Origin: Sclerodactyla briareus
Taxonomy: Eukaryota; Echinodermata; Holothuroidea; Dendrochirotida; Sclerodactylidae
Assembly (NCBI GenBank): GCA_026419785.1
Contig: JAODTK010005781.1
Span: 310,001-374,000 of the forward strand
Direction of reading: 5' to 3'
Length of the DNA: 64,000 bases
The translations under genes and the position numbers were made by a program. Shown in pieces: positions 1 to 12,107 of this stretch (position 1 is the stretch's first letter; the number at the start of each line of letters is the position of its first letter). The notes under the pieces were generated by a model. It was not told the origin of the DNA. It searched no databases and worked only from the letters and a program-made list of their open reading frames with translations.

Positions 1-737
1 ATGGAGACATTTTCCTCTACAAATAGTTACATACATTTGCCTGCAGTTGCCTCTCCAGTTGATATAAATAGCTTCATTGTGGCATGAACCTATACAGGAA
101 AAGGTGAATGCACCTAAATCGCAGGGCCATGTACCAACTTCCTCGATTGTGAAAACCTCAGCATTATCAGACCAAAATAATTAGATTGGTCTGCAGAGCT
201 TATTTCAAATCCTGAAATCATGCACCATCTACACGAACCTCCATCCAGAGATATTAAAATAGGTGACGCCTTACGTTGCATCATTTCCTAGACTTGCGAG
301 GGTAAGTGCATGTATCTCCTCCAGGCTCTGTTTACAACATCAATTCATTCAGTCCCTGGGGAGGCCCTGTACGTCATAGGCGTAGTTTGATTGGAAATTT
401 GACCTAAGTTTATTCATAGGACTTCCTCCTAGCAGTACTTATCTCGCAAATGACGTTAGATAGGTTGGGTTGATCACAGGGGAATCGAGATTTACACAAA
501 TATTTGGACAAGGGCAGCCAAAGCCAGTTGAACTGTAAAGTTATACATACATCTCTGCATGAGCAGTGATTCAGACAAAATGTTAGGTGCATGGTTGACA
601 GGAAAGTAATACCGTGTAAAGTCAGGCACTTTTGTAAACATTAGAGAAGGGGGGAAACATCCCCCCCCAACCATCAGGATTACTGTTCCTGTGAATGCAT
701 GTTATGATTGGGAGTCAGGAAACAGAAGGGATTATTT
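1..737. other. No recognisable feature
   Basis: AT-rich sequence with short stop-interrupted frames only. A 9-base C run lies near 661. If the gene model is right this is downstream within or beyond the RASGRF gene, but no exon was recognised. Confidence 0.4.
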
Positions 738-748
738 AGGAAATAATG

Positions 749-897
749 AACAGATACGAGGGCTCTGTAGCAGAATTAAACCGGGATGACGTCATAATAG
801 GCGGTTAGAAAAGCCCGATGCGCAGCCGAGGGCTTTTCCGACATTCATGACGTCAAACCGGTTTTAATTCAAAAACAAAGGTTTACGAGTATCTGTT
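749..897. repeat. Palindromic hairpin with two TGACGTCA sites
   Basis: The inner palindrome spans 773-870. GAATTAAACCGG...TGACGTCAT on the left is mirrored by ATGACGTCA...CCGGTTTTAATTC on the right, around a GAAAAGCCC/GGGCTTTTCC stem with a 12-13 base loop. A further outer pairing, AACAGATAC near 750 with GTATCTGTT near 889, extends it. Both arms carry the 8-base CRE/ATF-type palindrome TGACGTCA, at 787-794 and 848-855. It looks like a small foldback or MITE-type element. No target-site duplication was identified. Confidence 0.7.
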
Positions 898-914
898 TAT
901 ACTTCTCAATTCCT

Positions 915-2984
915 AAAATACCCATCACTTTACATATTGTTCCATTACGAAAAATTGGATGATAATGCCTAAGATTGGCAGCGAAACGTTTCAAGGACGT
1001 GTTCGATATAAAACTGTGCAAGCCTACACGCGTGCGTGCCAACTTGTAATCGAGTATCGTGTTTCGACAGCTAAAACGCGTCAAATTACTGGCGCGTGTT
1101 AAACTTTGTGCACGTTTATCTGAACACAAGACATTGCGTGTCGCGCGCTCATCCTTATTGTGAGCTGGGATTTTAGTATAAGACATTATAACCGGTTATA
1201 ATTCACTTTTACACACTAATCTACATACGTAGGTCACGTGGTATTCATGGGAATAGTGAATAGCACCCACCTACTATTGCTACCCCAACCCCTGCACCAG
1301 TTTTCCACAGTACAGCTTCTGTTCACAGAGTCCATTTTATCCCCACGGACACAAGTGTCCTGGGATGTATGGTTCTTGGGTGTGCATTACAAGGGTTACT
1401 CCTTAATTAAAACTTTTCACACAACCATTATTGTCATATGGGCAGACCACTGGGCAGCTATTGAAAGTTTTTTCTACTCCTCACCTGTATATCCAAGATA
1501 TTTTCATTACCATAGATTAATTATCATATAGCATATAATCACTGATAACAGATGGGGGAAGGGACAGACAATGAAGACATAGTAGAGTTACTTTACCGAA
1601 TGCAGTTGTAAATAAGCAAATTCTCAGTCCCATCGGTTCGTACTCTCCAAATATGTAAATTCAAGGCGATGGAATAATTTAAATAGGCATATTACTGCTC
1701 AGGTATTGGGGGTTGTGCCACTATGGTTCAATAATTAAGGCAGTTCCTGTGACACACAAAAAATGGTGCGAATGCTTGCAGTCGCTCTCATGTGATCCTG
1801 ATCACCCGATTGGAGTCAGATTATGTTCAGCAGAGCTGATGCTGGTAAGAGCTAGATAATATCAGTGGCTGGTGACAGCATGAACGGATGAAGCAAACAT
1901 CGCGCAAAATGCAATACATGAAGGCCCATCACTAGCAAATTCATCTCCCTATCCAAGTGATGACTGAGTTAAGAGTAATTACTTAGTTGCAGCAAATAGG
2001 GAATGTCTTGAACGATGCAGAATGATACGAGGAAACGGATCAGTTCTGGCAACAGTGCTTAGGCTCACAATGAAGAAAACAGACCAGGTTCCTCTGTTTG
2101 CGATCTGTTCAGCGTTGTCACATGGATACTATTGATAGGGACAGCAATCCATCACAATAAGGTTGTCGCCGATTATGAAACATGCAGCTAAATTTTAGTC
2201 CAAGTTGTACACTGTCCAAGGAGATTCTACAAAAAATGAGGCTGGGATGCTGGAGTTTTGATTTGTAGATTGGTTCATAGATGATAATTTAAAATTTCGA
2301 ATTATAACCACCATCTTCGGTCAAAGGATCAAACTCCTCTACGATTGTTGTGTCGATGAGAGGCAGGTACCACCAATCTGACCGGTAGGAAGCAGACAGG
2401 AGGGATACGGCTCAAACTGATGATATCAGAACATGCTCAAACCAATTTACCTCCCCCCTCCCTATTCTACTAGAGCATCCAACATGAATCTAGAAGGTCT
2501 AGATTCTTGACTCTGAGATGCATCGCACCAAGGTATTTTCAAATTCCAAACCCTTACTGTGTGGGGCGGTGCAACAGGAAAAAAATGTTCTCCACCTTAG
2601 TAATGCTGCTGGTTCATTCTTGAGGTGAGGAGTAGTGAAAAATTTGTCGCCAATCTATTACTGGCTACCTAACCCTACCTATTAGGAAATCTTCTTCAGC
2701 TGTCCAGCGTCAATCGCGGGCACCACCATCCGGACGTCATAAACCCTTTATCTTTGCTAAACAAGCATAATAAAGTTTTCCTTCATTCCAAGGAACCAGA
2801 CAATAGGGACTAGAGTGCTTTTACCGTTTACGTGCCGTTTCCATTCTAGGAATAGGTGGTTCCGACGACAATAACGAAGGACGCTCCGGATGCCCAACCC
2901 ACTATCAGCACCCTCAGTGTTGTTGACGAGTACTATTTCAAGGTTCAAGGCACTGACATCCACCCTTTCATTGAAGGAACGCAG
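915..2984. other. No recognisable gene
   Basis: Mixed sequence without a supported exon. A perfect 16-base palindrome TTATAACCGGTTATAA lies at about 1188-1203 and echoes the AACCGG core of the hairpin at 773-870. ORFs here, including 2757-2963 on the minus strand, show no family resemblance I trust. Confidence 0.4.
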
Positions 2985-3530
2985 GCTTGGATTTACAACA
3001 GAGGTTAATCATGGGGAAGGGAAAAACTTTATCTATAGGTCCACACCACATTTCAATATATGATCCGATGTGGAGTTATTGGCCTTTCAAAAGTTTGTTT
3101 GGACAGTATGCAGAGCAAGGGGAGGAGGCCACAACCCCAATTGCGCACAGCCAGGGGGACAGTGATGTCATGTAGTTCATTGTTTCATTTCCATCAGAAG
3201 TCAGAAGTTCTGTTGTCTTTCTGCCACCAAAGTAACCATCAACCCCTGCACACCCAAATGTTACACAGCAATCCTCTCCCATAGGCTAAAGCTTTTTCAA
3301 AGTGAAAATTAATGTGGTGTGAATGTCAATAGCCAAAGAATTGTTGGTGGGTTGTGCAAGTATGAATATTTTATATGGCATGATGGGGTGCTTTTCGATC
3401 TTGTGCGATAAACATACACAACAGCAAAGGACTGCAACTCTGGAACAGGAAGTCATTGAATTCTGGTTTGTTTGGACTGATGCATGAGTTTTTCCAGCCT
3501 AATTATTATATTATAATAGTGATAATTCAG
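2985..3530 (+). repeat. Dispersed repeat family X, copy 1
   Basis: This stretch is related over several hundred bases to 48640-49480 and 55510-56060. Shared landmarks in the same order are TATCTATAGGTCCA, a GTGGAGTTATTG block, GTTTCATTT, AGTTCTGTTGTC, CCATAGGC with CTTTTCAAAGTG, and GAATGTCAATAG. No coding capacity is visible. It is the uninterrupted version of the copy that carries a MITE at 48900-49147. Confidence 0.75.
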
Positions 3531-5900
3531 CTGCAGTGTCCTTGTAATTTACTTAACCCTAACAGAGTGCACAATCTATTCTATATGATACAAACAGCTA
3601 ATCAGAAAACAGCTTGTGTTCAGTGTATTATAAGGTTTTTATATCATCTAAAAGCAGTGTGGAGGACTCCAGCTGGCCTTGGCCTCGAGGCCAGTTTTTA
3701 AACAAGCCTCGCCTCGGGAGGATGGCCACAAAAAATTGCTATAAGAATAAAATAAAATGACAATAATAATTTTCATGTCACACTGAATTTGTTTGAATTA
3801 ACCACGACAACTTAACTAACGTAGCATACTCGGTATCACCCGAATGAGACTGGCCGATAAAAATGTCTGCGCTTTCACTCGGCATGCCACCATCGCCATG
3901 CAAGTTCCCCAGTGTAGTGTCAAGAGTCCCGCGCCTACAAGCTGGCTGGCCATATAACACCTTTACAGTGCTGAATGCACGCACATTGCACAAAATCGCA
4001 TATGTAGCTTGGTACAAAGCAGTGAATCCGTGCCCCGGCGTGGCCACATGTGATCACTCCTACTCACTCACGGGGGGGGGGCACATGCCTGGAAGGCACC
4101 TCTCCGCTGGCCCCCCCCGCCATCCCACCCTAACTACATTTCGGAAACACTGAGTATTGCTTCCCAAGCAAAGTCTTAGCCTTATAGGCAACGGGAGGTA
4201 CACACCCACTCCCACGTTAGGCCCAGCCGAGCTGTTATTGAACGTACTTACGCGGATGGCGCAAAGAGAGAACCAAAAATTCGACCAAGAACATCGCGAA
4301 ACCGACTCGACAAATTCCAAAACTTGCTACTCTTTCCACGAAGCTGGATGAGTATAGCTTTGGTCTCCAAACGGTATAAAACCAACTGTACCAACTCCTT
4401 CGTCGAATTTTTTGAACTTTTTCGATGCCCCAAAACACTCCGTTGCACACGAATAGTCTGTCAAAAAGAGGAGGCGATGGGGGTTCCAACCCGGTACTAT
4501 GTAAAATGCCGGACCCGTAGCATATTGGAGAGGGTGTAGGGTCGATAAGGGGTAAGGGGTAAGTATTGTGAAATAGAGCCAAAAATACGTAGCTTGGTTC
4601 TTCTGCACAGATAGCGGGACTGCCAAACGCCACTATCCAGTGACCTCGAGACTCCGCAAGCCAGTCCAAGGCGTCTACTCACCTCAGGCTCGCAAGAAAC
4701 CCAAGGCCACTGTATGGACACTGCCAAGCAGCCAATGTGAAAGATAGGCTCGTGACCTCGACCTCTCACCCCATGCTGGGACCGACTAACAGTAGAGTCC
4801 CAATAGCCTAATTCGGCTCCCACACCAGCCATTTTCTCCACAGATGCTGGAATACTGATGCTGAATACTTGGTTGTTCTTTAAATGGCAATGCATCATGT
4901 CCTTGCTTTTTTAGGCCAGTACCTGTGCACTTATGAAGAGTCCAACTTGTGTAGGCTGGAATATGTCGAGTGGTCAACTATACACATTTATTCAAGTAAC
5001 TCTGTCTTTACGTGCAGTCCGATGATGCAAGTCATCCAGGTCTGTCCAACATTGCAACTGATGCACCTTCTATGGTATTGACAGACAGATGCACGTCTTA
5101 AATTGGACATCCTATTAAAATATATCAGTATTGATTCTATTAGTTCAAAAAAAGCCCCCTTTATTATGGTCCTGTCATTGGTTCTATTTTAGTGTCAAGA
5201 AGAACAATAGATACGGAAAGAAAAACCTTAATTGTTGATGTATCTGGTCCATTTCTGTTGTTTGGACAACACTTGTTAGGGCCTGCATCATCATAGTTCG
5301 TCTTCCCACATAATACTGCAAGAGATCATGAGCTTTGCAATTGTGTTTATAACATAACAGTCTCGTGCACACATTACACATTTGAAAACTTAAAACCCTG
5401 TTTCCTTAGCAATACTAAATAGCTGAGGAAAATGGTGTTCATCTGAAAGGGTGCGGTAAATTTGATGAAAGCTATGGACGCTCACAGCAAATCTCACACC
5501 ATTAACACTTTTTACAAATGCATTCATATTTTTTCATCCGAAGTACTGACTTCAGAAATAAATGTGTTGTTGTTTGTTTTTGTCTAACTTATATTATTCA
5601 TAATGACTAGCTTATCCATGGTGGAAGACAAAACAAAATTATTTTTATGTATTTGAACCTTATAATTTAAAATGTATGCTGTATATTATTGCCCGGCCTC
5701 GGCTTCGGAGGTTTGGCCACGGCCTCAGCCTCAAGGGTGTGGGCCTCGGCCTCGAGGGGTGGGCCTCACCCTCGCCCTCTGATGCAGCGGCCCTCGACGA
5801 CACACTGCTAAAATGCTTTGCATCCAACACAAAACGAAACGCTAAACTGTATAGCTCTCGTGGGTATTACCTCCCTCCACAAATTTTCTATTTTTACAAG
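3531..5900. repeat. Mostly unassigned, with GGCCTC-rich minisatellites
   Basis: Two short patches of imperfect GGCCTC/CCTCGG repeats occur at about 3665-3722 and 5690-5785. They share wording such as GGCCTCGGCCTCGAGG and GGCCAC. The remainder, about 3730-5680, holds several minus-strand ORFs near 4060-4900 without recognisable domains. Confidence 0.5.
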
Positions 5901-5904
5901 TTTT

Positions 5905-6095
5905 TGAACTTTGACTCAAGGGCCTACGATGACCACTGACCTGACTGGAAATCCCAAAACAGTAGGTGTAGGGCTCAATATGGGAATCCAAAAAGTCAAA
6001 AACTTCAATCTTCATCCAGATGGGTTGAAATTGTTGTGTTTCACACACCAGGCATCACATACACACACCACGCACACCACATATATACACAACAT
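5905..6095 (+). repeat. Degenerate copy of the 310-bp repeat family ending in CA-rich tract
   Basis: The segment reads TTTGACTC...GATGACCACTGACCTGAC...CCAAAACAGTAGG...CTTCATCCAGATGGGTTG...GTGTTTCACA. These are the landmarks of one half-unit of the array at 6930-9905. It then passes into CA-rich sequence at 6056-6090, just as the main array does at 9906. Confidence 0.6.
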
Positions 6096-6929
6096 GTCAT
6101 GAATTGCACAGACTCCCCGCAACTAATCGGGACTTCCGAAAGCGCCAACTACTGAAAGTTATAACCCAAACATGCATCGTAACTTGGCGTGGTTTAACGT
6201 CGCGCGGAGGACCAAAGAGGGGTGATGCAAGATACCCAGGAAGGGAATCCTCCCCAACTAACGTAAGCAGGTTCTTTTGTCGTACCTGCTGTGCAAGGCC
6301 CAGCAACCACGTGTGTAGGCAAAGCCTGGCTAGGCCTGTACATGCTAGCAAATGTTAGGCTATAGCCTGCTCATAGCACACAGAAACTACGTCTATAAGG
6401 GCCCCTCTTGGATAAAGTTCACAACCGCTTCTCAAGGGAAGAAACACATCATAGGTTGTCTGATAACTGCCTCAAAACGAGCTCCAAACTTTGAAGAAAT
6501 TATAGAAAAGCGGGATTCTGAAGGTGGATCCGACTCCAGAACTCGTATCAGATGCTTACATCTTGGTGGCGGAAATATACTGAGGTTGGTCAAGTGGGTT
6601 TGCCAGTGGCATCTTTGTTTTCCGCCAGATTAGGAGGTAGGAAATATGAACTTAGGCATATGGTGTATGTAATGACGACTGGTGAACAATCATGACCAAA
6701 AGTTTTTGTCCAAGAGATCAATAAGGAAGTAGTTAAGAGAGGGTGTGCTGGGCTATTTCATTATTCCTGGATAGGCTACTGGGGAGCTAACCCATGGACG
6801 CATTTGTATATTAAAAGAACCAGAAAGCCAAAAGGCTTAGTGATTCCCTTGACTCTGTCTGAAACCTATCGCAAGAACTCAAGGACAATGGGAGATTGTT
6901 ACCAGCTCATTGTGGAAACAAACGTCGAC
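6096..6929. other. No recognisable feature
   Basis: Two overlapping ORFs on opposite strands (about 6100-6360) and a plus ORF (6352-6633) lack any domain or motif I recognise. The sequence lies between two copies of the 310-bp repeat family. Confidence 0.35.
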
Positions 6930-9905
6930 ACTCTCAATTTTTTTACCAATCAATAGGGTTCCATCTCTTGTGAGATAGCTTCACACTAATTTCAAGGATT
7001 TTCATACTTTGACCATGGTGACCCTCAAACAATTGGGTTCAATGACCCATTATCGGGAACACACTTAACACAATGCGAGCTTCATCCATTCGATTGGGTC
7101 GAGTTAATCATGTTTCGACAAGCCATATTGGCCAACATATGACTTTTCACAATTTTTCTATTTTCGCCCAAATTCACTGGTCCCTGACCTATACCAAAAG
7201 AATCGGGTTCCTTTACTCCCCATAAGAAAGCTTGCACACATAATTTCCACCTGATCAGACCAACCCTTCTGGACTTATCGTTTCACAAGGTTATCAGACT
7301 TTAAACCTCTGGTGCCTCGATACCTCTGACTGACCCCAAACAATAGGGTTCATGTCCTCATCATGGGGGGGAACACACATACCCAGTATGATCTTCATCC
7401 ATCCATGTTGGTCGAGTTAGCGTGTTCACAAGCAAAATTGGCCAATTATTGACTTTTCACCAATTTTCCTTTTTTTGAACCAAAATTCACACCCGATCAT
7501 ACGAAACAATAGGGTTCCTGTACTCCCCATAAGAAGCTACACACCAAATTTTGAACCCGATCAGACCAACCATGGTCTGGACTTATCGTGTTCCACAAGG
7601 TTTTCAGACGTTGACCTCTTTTAACCTCAGATACCTCTGACCTGACCCCAAAACCAATAGGGTTATTCTCATCATGGGAACCACACATACTAAGTATGAG
7701 TCAATCCATCTGGTGGGATCGAGTTACGTGTTCACAGGCCAAAATTACCAAATTAGTTCACTTTCCCAATTTTTTATTTTTTGACCAAAATTTCACCCCA
7801 ACCTATACAAAACGAGAGGTTTTCCTGTACTCTCTCTAATAAGCTACACACCACATTTGAACCTGATCAGACCAACCATTCGGGACTAACCTTGTTCACA
7901 AGGTTTTCATGCTTTGACCTCTGTTGACCTCAGATGACATCTGACCGGACCCTAAAACAATGGGTCCATGTACTCATCATGGAGCACACTTCCAAGGTTC
8001 TGGGCTTCACATCCCAGGTGGGGACGAGTTAGTGTTCACAAGCCAAATTGGCCAAATATTGACTTTTCCAAATTTTCTATTTTTTCGACTAAAATTCCCT
8101 CCCGAACTATAATACCAAAACAATAGGGTTCCTTCTCTCCCCATAAAAGTACACACCAACTTTGAACCCCGATTAGACCCACCCTTCTGGGCTTATCATG
8201 TTCACAAAGCTTTCAGACTTTTGACCTCTGGAACCTCAGATGACCGCTGACCTGACCCCAAAACATAGGGTTCCGTACTCATCATGGTACCACACCTACC
8301 AAGTATGGGCTTCATCCAGCCAGGTGGGTCGAGTTACGTGTCCACAAGCAAAATTTGGCCAAATCCTTGACTTCCACGAAATTTCTATTTTTGACCCAAC
8401 GTCCTACACACCCGACCTATAACTAAAACGATAGGGTTCCTGTACTCGCCGTAAGAACGCTCCACACCACATTTGCACCTGTTCAGACCACCATTCTGGA
8501 CCTTTGCTTGTTCACAGTTTTTCATTTTCATGCTTTGACCTCTGGTGACCTCAGATGACTCTGACCCTGCCCTAAAACATAGGTCCATGTACTCATCATG
8601 GGGAGCACACATACCAAGTCCTGAGCTTCATCCCTCCAGTTGGGACGAGTTTCCGTTTGCACAAGCCAAATTGGCCAAATTATTGACTTTTCCACACAAA
8701 TTTTACTATTTTTGACTAAAATTCACCCGCCGTACTATACCAAAACAATAGGTTCCTGTACTCCCCATAAAAAAGCTACACAAACCCAAATTTGAACCCG
8801 ATTAGACCCACCATTCTCGACTTATCCAGTTCACAAAGGTTTTCAGACTTTGACCCTCTGGTGCCTCAGATAACCTCTGACTACTTACCCCCCCAAAACA
8901 TAGTGGTTCATGTACTCATCATGGGAACACCAAACCAAGGTATGGGCTTCATCCATCCAGGTGGGGTCGGTTATCGTGATAACAAGCAAAAACTGGCCAA
9001 TCATTGACTTTATCACAAATTTGTATTTTTTGCCAAAACATCCCCCCTACCTATACCAAAACAATAGGGTTCCTTTACTCCCCATAAGAAAGCTGACACA
9101 CCAAAATTGAACCCGATCAGACCAATCCTTCTGGACTTATCGTATATTCACAAGGTTTACAGACTTTGACCCTGTGACCCTCAGATGACCTCTTGACCTG
9201 CCCCAAAACATTAGGGGTCATGTACTTATCATGGGAACAACACTACCAAGTATGAGCTTCATCCATCCAGTGGGGTCGAGTTTCGTGTTTACACGCAAAA
9301 ATTGGCCAAATCATTGACTGTCCCAAATTTCTATTCTTGACAAAATTCACCCCCGACCTAAATACCAAAACAATAGGTTCCTGTACTCCCCATAGAAAAG
9401 GTACACCCCAATTTGAACTCCCGATCAGACCGCCATTCTGGACTTACCGTGTTCACGAATTGCAGACTTTGACCTCTGGTAACCTCATACCTCTGCCTGC
9501 CCCCAAAACGATGGGGTTCATGTACTCACCATGGGGAACACACATCCAAGTATGAGCTCAATCCATCCAAGTGGGATCCAGTTATCATGTTCACAAGGCA
9601 AAAATTTGCCAAATCATTGACTTTCCACAATTTTCTCATTTTTGACCAAATTCACCCCCGACCTATACCAAAAACAATAGGGTTTCCTGTACTCCACTAA
9701 CAAGTACAACACCAATTTGACCCGATCGACCAACCATTCTTCTGGACTTTACGTGTTCACAAGGTTTTCAGACTTTGCCCTCTAGTGACCTCAGATGACC
9801 TCTGACCTACCCAAAACAATAGGGTTCATGTACTCATCATGGGAACACATATACCACGTATGAGATCTTAATCCATCCATGTGGGTTCAAGTTATTGTGT
9901 TCCAA
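6930..9905 (+). repeat. ~310-bp tandem array (about 9-10 units)
   Basis: The phrase CAATAGGGTTCCTGTACTCC, with variants, recurs near 6950, 7205, 7510, 7812, 8118, 8430, 8750, 9064, 9373 and 9676, giving a period close to 310 bp. Each unit contains two related halves. One has CAATAGGGTTCCTGTACTCC and a 'gacttatcgtgttcacaaggtttt' type block. The other has CAATAGGGTTCATGTACTCA and a 'gagttatcgtgttcacaagcaaaa' type block. The unit is therefore probably a duplicated ~155-bp monomer. Many small indels separate units. ORFs inside are not genes. Confidence 0.92.
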
Positions 9906-9995
9906 GCCAGTCATCACACCAGACACACTACACACACACATACATACACACACCACACCCATACAAACAGACACAAATACACACACACTGGCAGA
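9906..9995 (+). repeat. (CA)n-rich microsatellite at the end of the 310-bp array
   Basis: Impure CA repeats with TA and CCA interruptions follow directly on the last satellite half-unit (GTGTTCCAAGCCAG). A similar passage from this repeat family into CA repeats occurs at about 6056. Confidence 0.85.
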
Positions 9996-10141
9996 CGGCA
10001 TAGATTCCTCCGACTCGTCAAGGAATTAAAAACCTTGAAGACATTCGCATTTCCAACAAAGCCAATGGAGATCCGGTTGAATGATGTGTTATCCAACATT
10101 TATCTATAAGCAGTGGAACTGACACAATTCCAGGTACTGAC

Positions 10142-10303
10142 CTGTGCATGCAGTTTTCCCCCTGAGGTTCTTGTGGTCACGAGTAGGTTCTTGGGAAGAG
10201 GAAACACTGCCGCAGCACGCAATCTCTCTTGGTCTCCCCTCCCGATTCGACCCCATTGACCCTAGTCTGTTCCTTCCGGAGATGCTTTCCGCTCATGACC
10301 GAT
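10142..10303 (-). CDS. RASGRF: RASGRF-like exon: second PH domain, first half
   Basis: On the minus strand three frame pieces in order give ISGRNRLGSMG, then VLRQCFLFPR, then LLVTTRTSGGKLHAQ. This is the start of the PH domain that follows the DH domain in RASGRF: a RGRLGS-type entry, the RQCFLF strand, and the T-R-x-S-G-G-K-L-H turn. Two one-base shifts separate the pieces. The donor is GCACAG|GTCAGT. The acceptor is uncertain: GATACAG (exon start 10303) or GGAAAG (start 10284). In the family this PH domain packs against the DH domain. The remaining PH half, REM and CDC25 domains should follow at lower coordinates, but I could not identify them. A plus-strand ORF over this exon (10144-10422) is a shadow. 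Confidence 0.82.
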
Positions 10304-10639
10304 CTGTATCAAGGAACCTGAACTGCAGAGTGGCACAATGTGGAGGCTTGTTTGTCATTTGCAGCAGTTGCCCAACCAAATTTAATTTGGGACATTTTGC
10401 CACTAATCCATCCAAGGTGTAACCCCTAGGGTGGGCTTGGAGCTAGGTCATAACCCACCCCCCTTCCGTCAATTTTTTATGTGGGCCTTCAAAATTATCA
10501 GAGGACATTGCTTCCATAAATGTTTAATTCTCACAATATCTATCATATGGGAGAACATGCTTCATATTTTTGGCATAAATCTGACAGAATCAGGCAGGGC
10601 TTTCTGGATATCACATGTGCAGAGAACAGAAAGTATAAC

Positions 10640-11180
10640 TGTAAAAAAGTGATACTATGAGTGACGAAACCAAAGTATTGCCTCTGGAACTGTGCTGCTA
10701 TGAAACGAACTGAAATGAAGTCATTGACTCTAAAAGCTGCACATGCTATAAAGAGATAACAGAACCAAATATTGACGTCTAAAAACATGCCTGCTTCGAG
10801 TACATAGTGACTGACTCTAAGAGCTGTGCCTACTTTCGCAAGAGACGAACTAACAAAGTGCGCCTGCCGTAAAGAGAGATCAGAAACCAAAGTATTGACT
10901 CTAAACTGTGCCTGCTATGAGATGTAACAGAAACTACAGTTTTCACTTTAAAACTGAACCTCTTATAATAGACAATGGAAATGGAAAAAAAAAAATAGAC
11001 TGTAGAAACTAAGCCTGCTTAAGGGAAGAGCAAGAACTATAGTATTGACTCTAAAAACTTGTGCTCTGTAAAGAGAGAACGAAATCAAACATTGACCTCA
11101 AAATTTGTTTGCCATAAGGAATACAGAAACTACAAAGTATTGACTCTGAAAACTATGCCTATAATAACGAGAGAACATGG
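10640..11180 (+). repeat. ~48-bp tandem repeat
   Basis: The block AGTATTGACTCTAAAAACTG with TGCCTGCTAT...AAAGAGAGAACAGAAAC recurs about ten times, for example near 10722, 10771, 10811, 10894, 10945, 11044, 11091 and 11137. Spacing is 46-52 bp. Copies are degenerate. It lies in the RASGRF intron between the second PH exon and the linker exon, and holds no gene. Confidence 0.8.
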
Positions 11181-11695
11181 GAAACTCCCTCTCCCAGCCT
11201 CAAGTAATATAAGATAATTCTTTACAGTGGCAGAAGCGTCACCAAATTGACTTTCCCATGATTTATTTTAACACCCTCCTTAGAAAACGTTTCATAATAA
11301 ATCGGCATATGAATCATGTGATATTTTTTTAATACTCAACTTTAATCAGAATATTGAGGACTCGAACCTTTCAGGCTTTGGGCATTAAGGATCATCTAGC
11401 AATAACCGAGAGAGCACAAAGTTACCATTTTTACGTACCAATTTTCTCACGTGATTGTAATATATATGGCTTCTGTAATATGAGCTTTGTTAGTATTCCT
11501 GCTAATCGAGGAGGTATAATCATTACTAATGTAGACTGTTCCACTTATTTCCAGGTATATATTTGTTGTCTTCCCATAACTTGACTCTATCTAACAACTA
11601 ACCTATATTGAAATCGTGAAACTGAATCAAGTCTGCACTCCTCACATGTTCACTACTTAAGTTTACTACTTAAAGCGTGTCGCATCCATCCTCAC

Positions 11696-11744
11696 CTTTG
11701 GACTTCATCAGCACGGGGCTGGTTACATGATAAGCTCTGACCTA
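11696..11744 (-). CDS. RASGRF: Possible short RASGRF-like linker exon between DH and second PH domain
   Basis: A 49-nt segment on the minus strand is framed by a pyrimidine-rich TTTACCCAG acceptor and an AAAG|GTGAGG donor. One frame gives VRAYHVTSPVLMKSK, resembling the family's short V-R-Q-G-x-L-I-x-V...K-x-K linker between the DH and second PH domains. It lies at the expected place, 257 bp downstream of the last DH exon. The first triplet in that frame is TAG, so a frame adjustment is needed. The match is short and could be chance. Confidence 0.42.
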
Positions 11745-11844
11745 CTGGGTAAAAAAAAATGATCCCCAAAAGTCAAATAACTTTGTCAGCACTTTTGATC
11801 CCTTTGCAACGTTACGAAGGCTGGCATTTCATTAGGGCCAGCTC

Positions 11845-11930
11845 GCATAGCGGAAAGAATATGCCAGATCCCAGGGTCTAAGTAGGTGGGTCAAAACTGC
11901 AAACCTCATTGGCAAAGGGAGTTCATTCGC
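11845..11930 (+). repeat. Short dispersed repeat family Y (SINE-like), copy 1
   Basis: AAGAATATGCCAGATCCC followed by a CTA(A)GTAGGTGG block, ACTGCAAACCTCA and TTGGCAAAGG matches three other places: 28145-28240, 61315-61405 and 62135-62215. AGTAGG followed about 40 bases later by a GTTCA-containing block resembles pol III A and B boxes, so a tRNA-derived SINE fragment is possible. Confidence 0.5.
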
Positions 11931-12000
11931 CAATAAATTGACGGTAACAATTACTGGAGAATATATTGTCCTATCCGAGCCACCCCCACTGCCCATTTAC

Positions 12001-12107
12001 CTTGTCTACAACGGTTTGTTCGACATCTCTATATTCACACCATTCTATCATCCGTCTATAGACCGTGTTTACGAATGCTCTCTTCTCTGATACCTCATCT
12101 TGCATAC
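12001..12107 (-). CDS. RASGRF: RASGRF-like exon: end of DH domain
   Basis: On the minus strand this exon reads MQDEVSEKRAFVNTVYRRMI, then EWCEYRDVEQTVVDK. The family has a block beginning with a M-x-D-E-V-S-E motif, then ERMI-x-EGC and a QTFV segment, closing the DH domain, so order and spacing fit. The acceptor is CTCTCTACAAG and the donor GACAAG|GTAAAT. The frame is open for the full 107 nt. The junction with the previous exon needs one extra base to stay in frame. It sits between the strongly supported exon at 12915 and the second PH exon at 10142, where this segment should be. Divergence in the middle is higher than in the other exons, hence the lower confidence. Confidence 0.7.

Noticed and set aside
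813..838. GC-rich stem-loop that looks like a bacterial terminator
   Set aside because: It is the centre of a larger palindrome in animal DNA and there is no T tract or bacterial gene context.
2680..2963. Minus-strand ORF and following VYDVRMVVPAIDAGQ stretch considered as a further RASGRF PH2 exon
   Set aside because: Weak similarity, stop between the two parts, and no convincing splice sites.
4235..4898. Overlapping minus-strand ORFs of 99-144 codons, with a GAGCCTGAG|GTGAGT donor at about 4682, considered as the second half of the RASGRF PH2 domain
   Set aside because: The peptide before the donor (VSIQWPWVSCEPE) only loosely resembles the family and no consistent frame or acceptor could be set.
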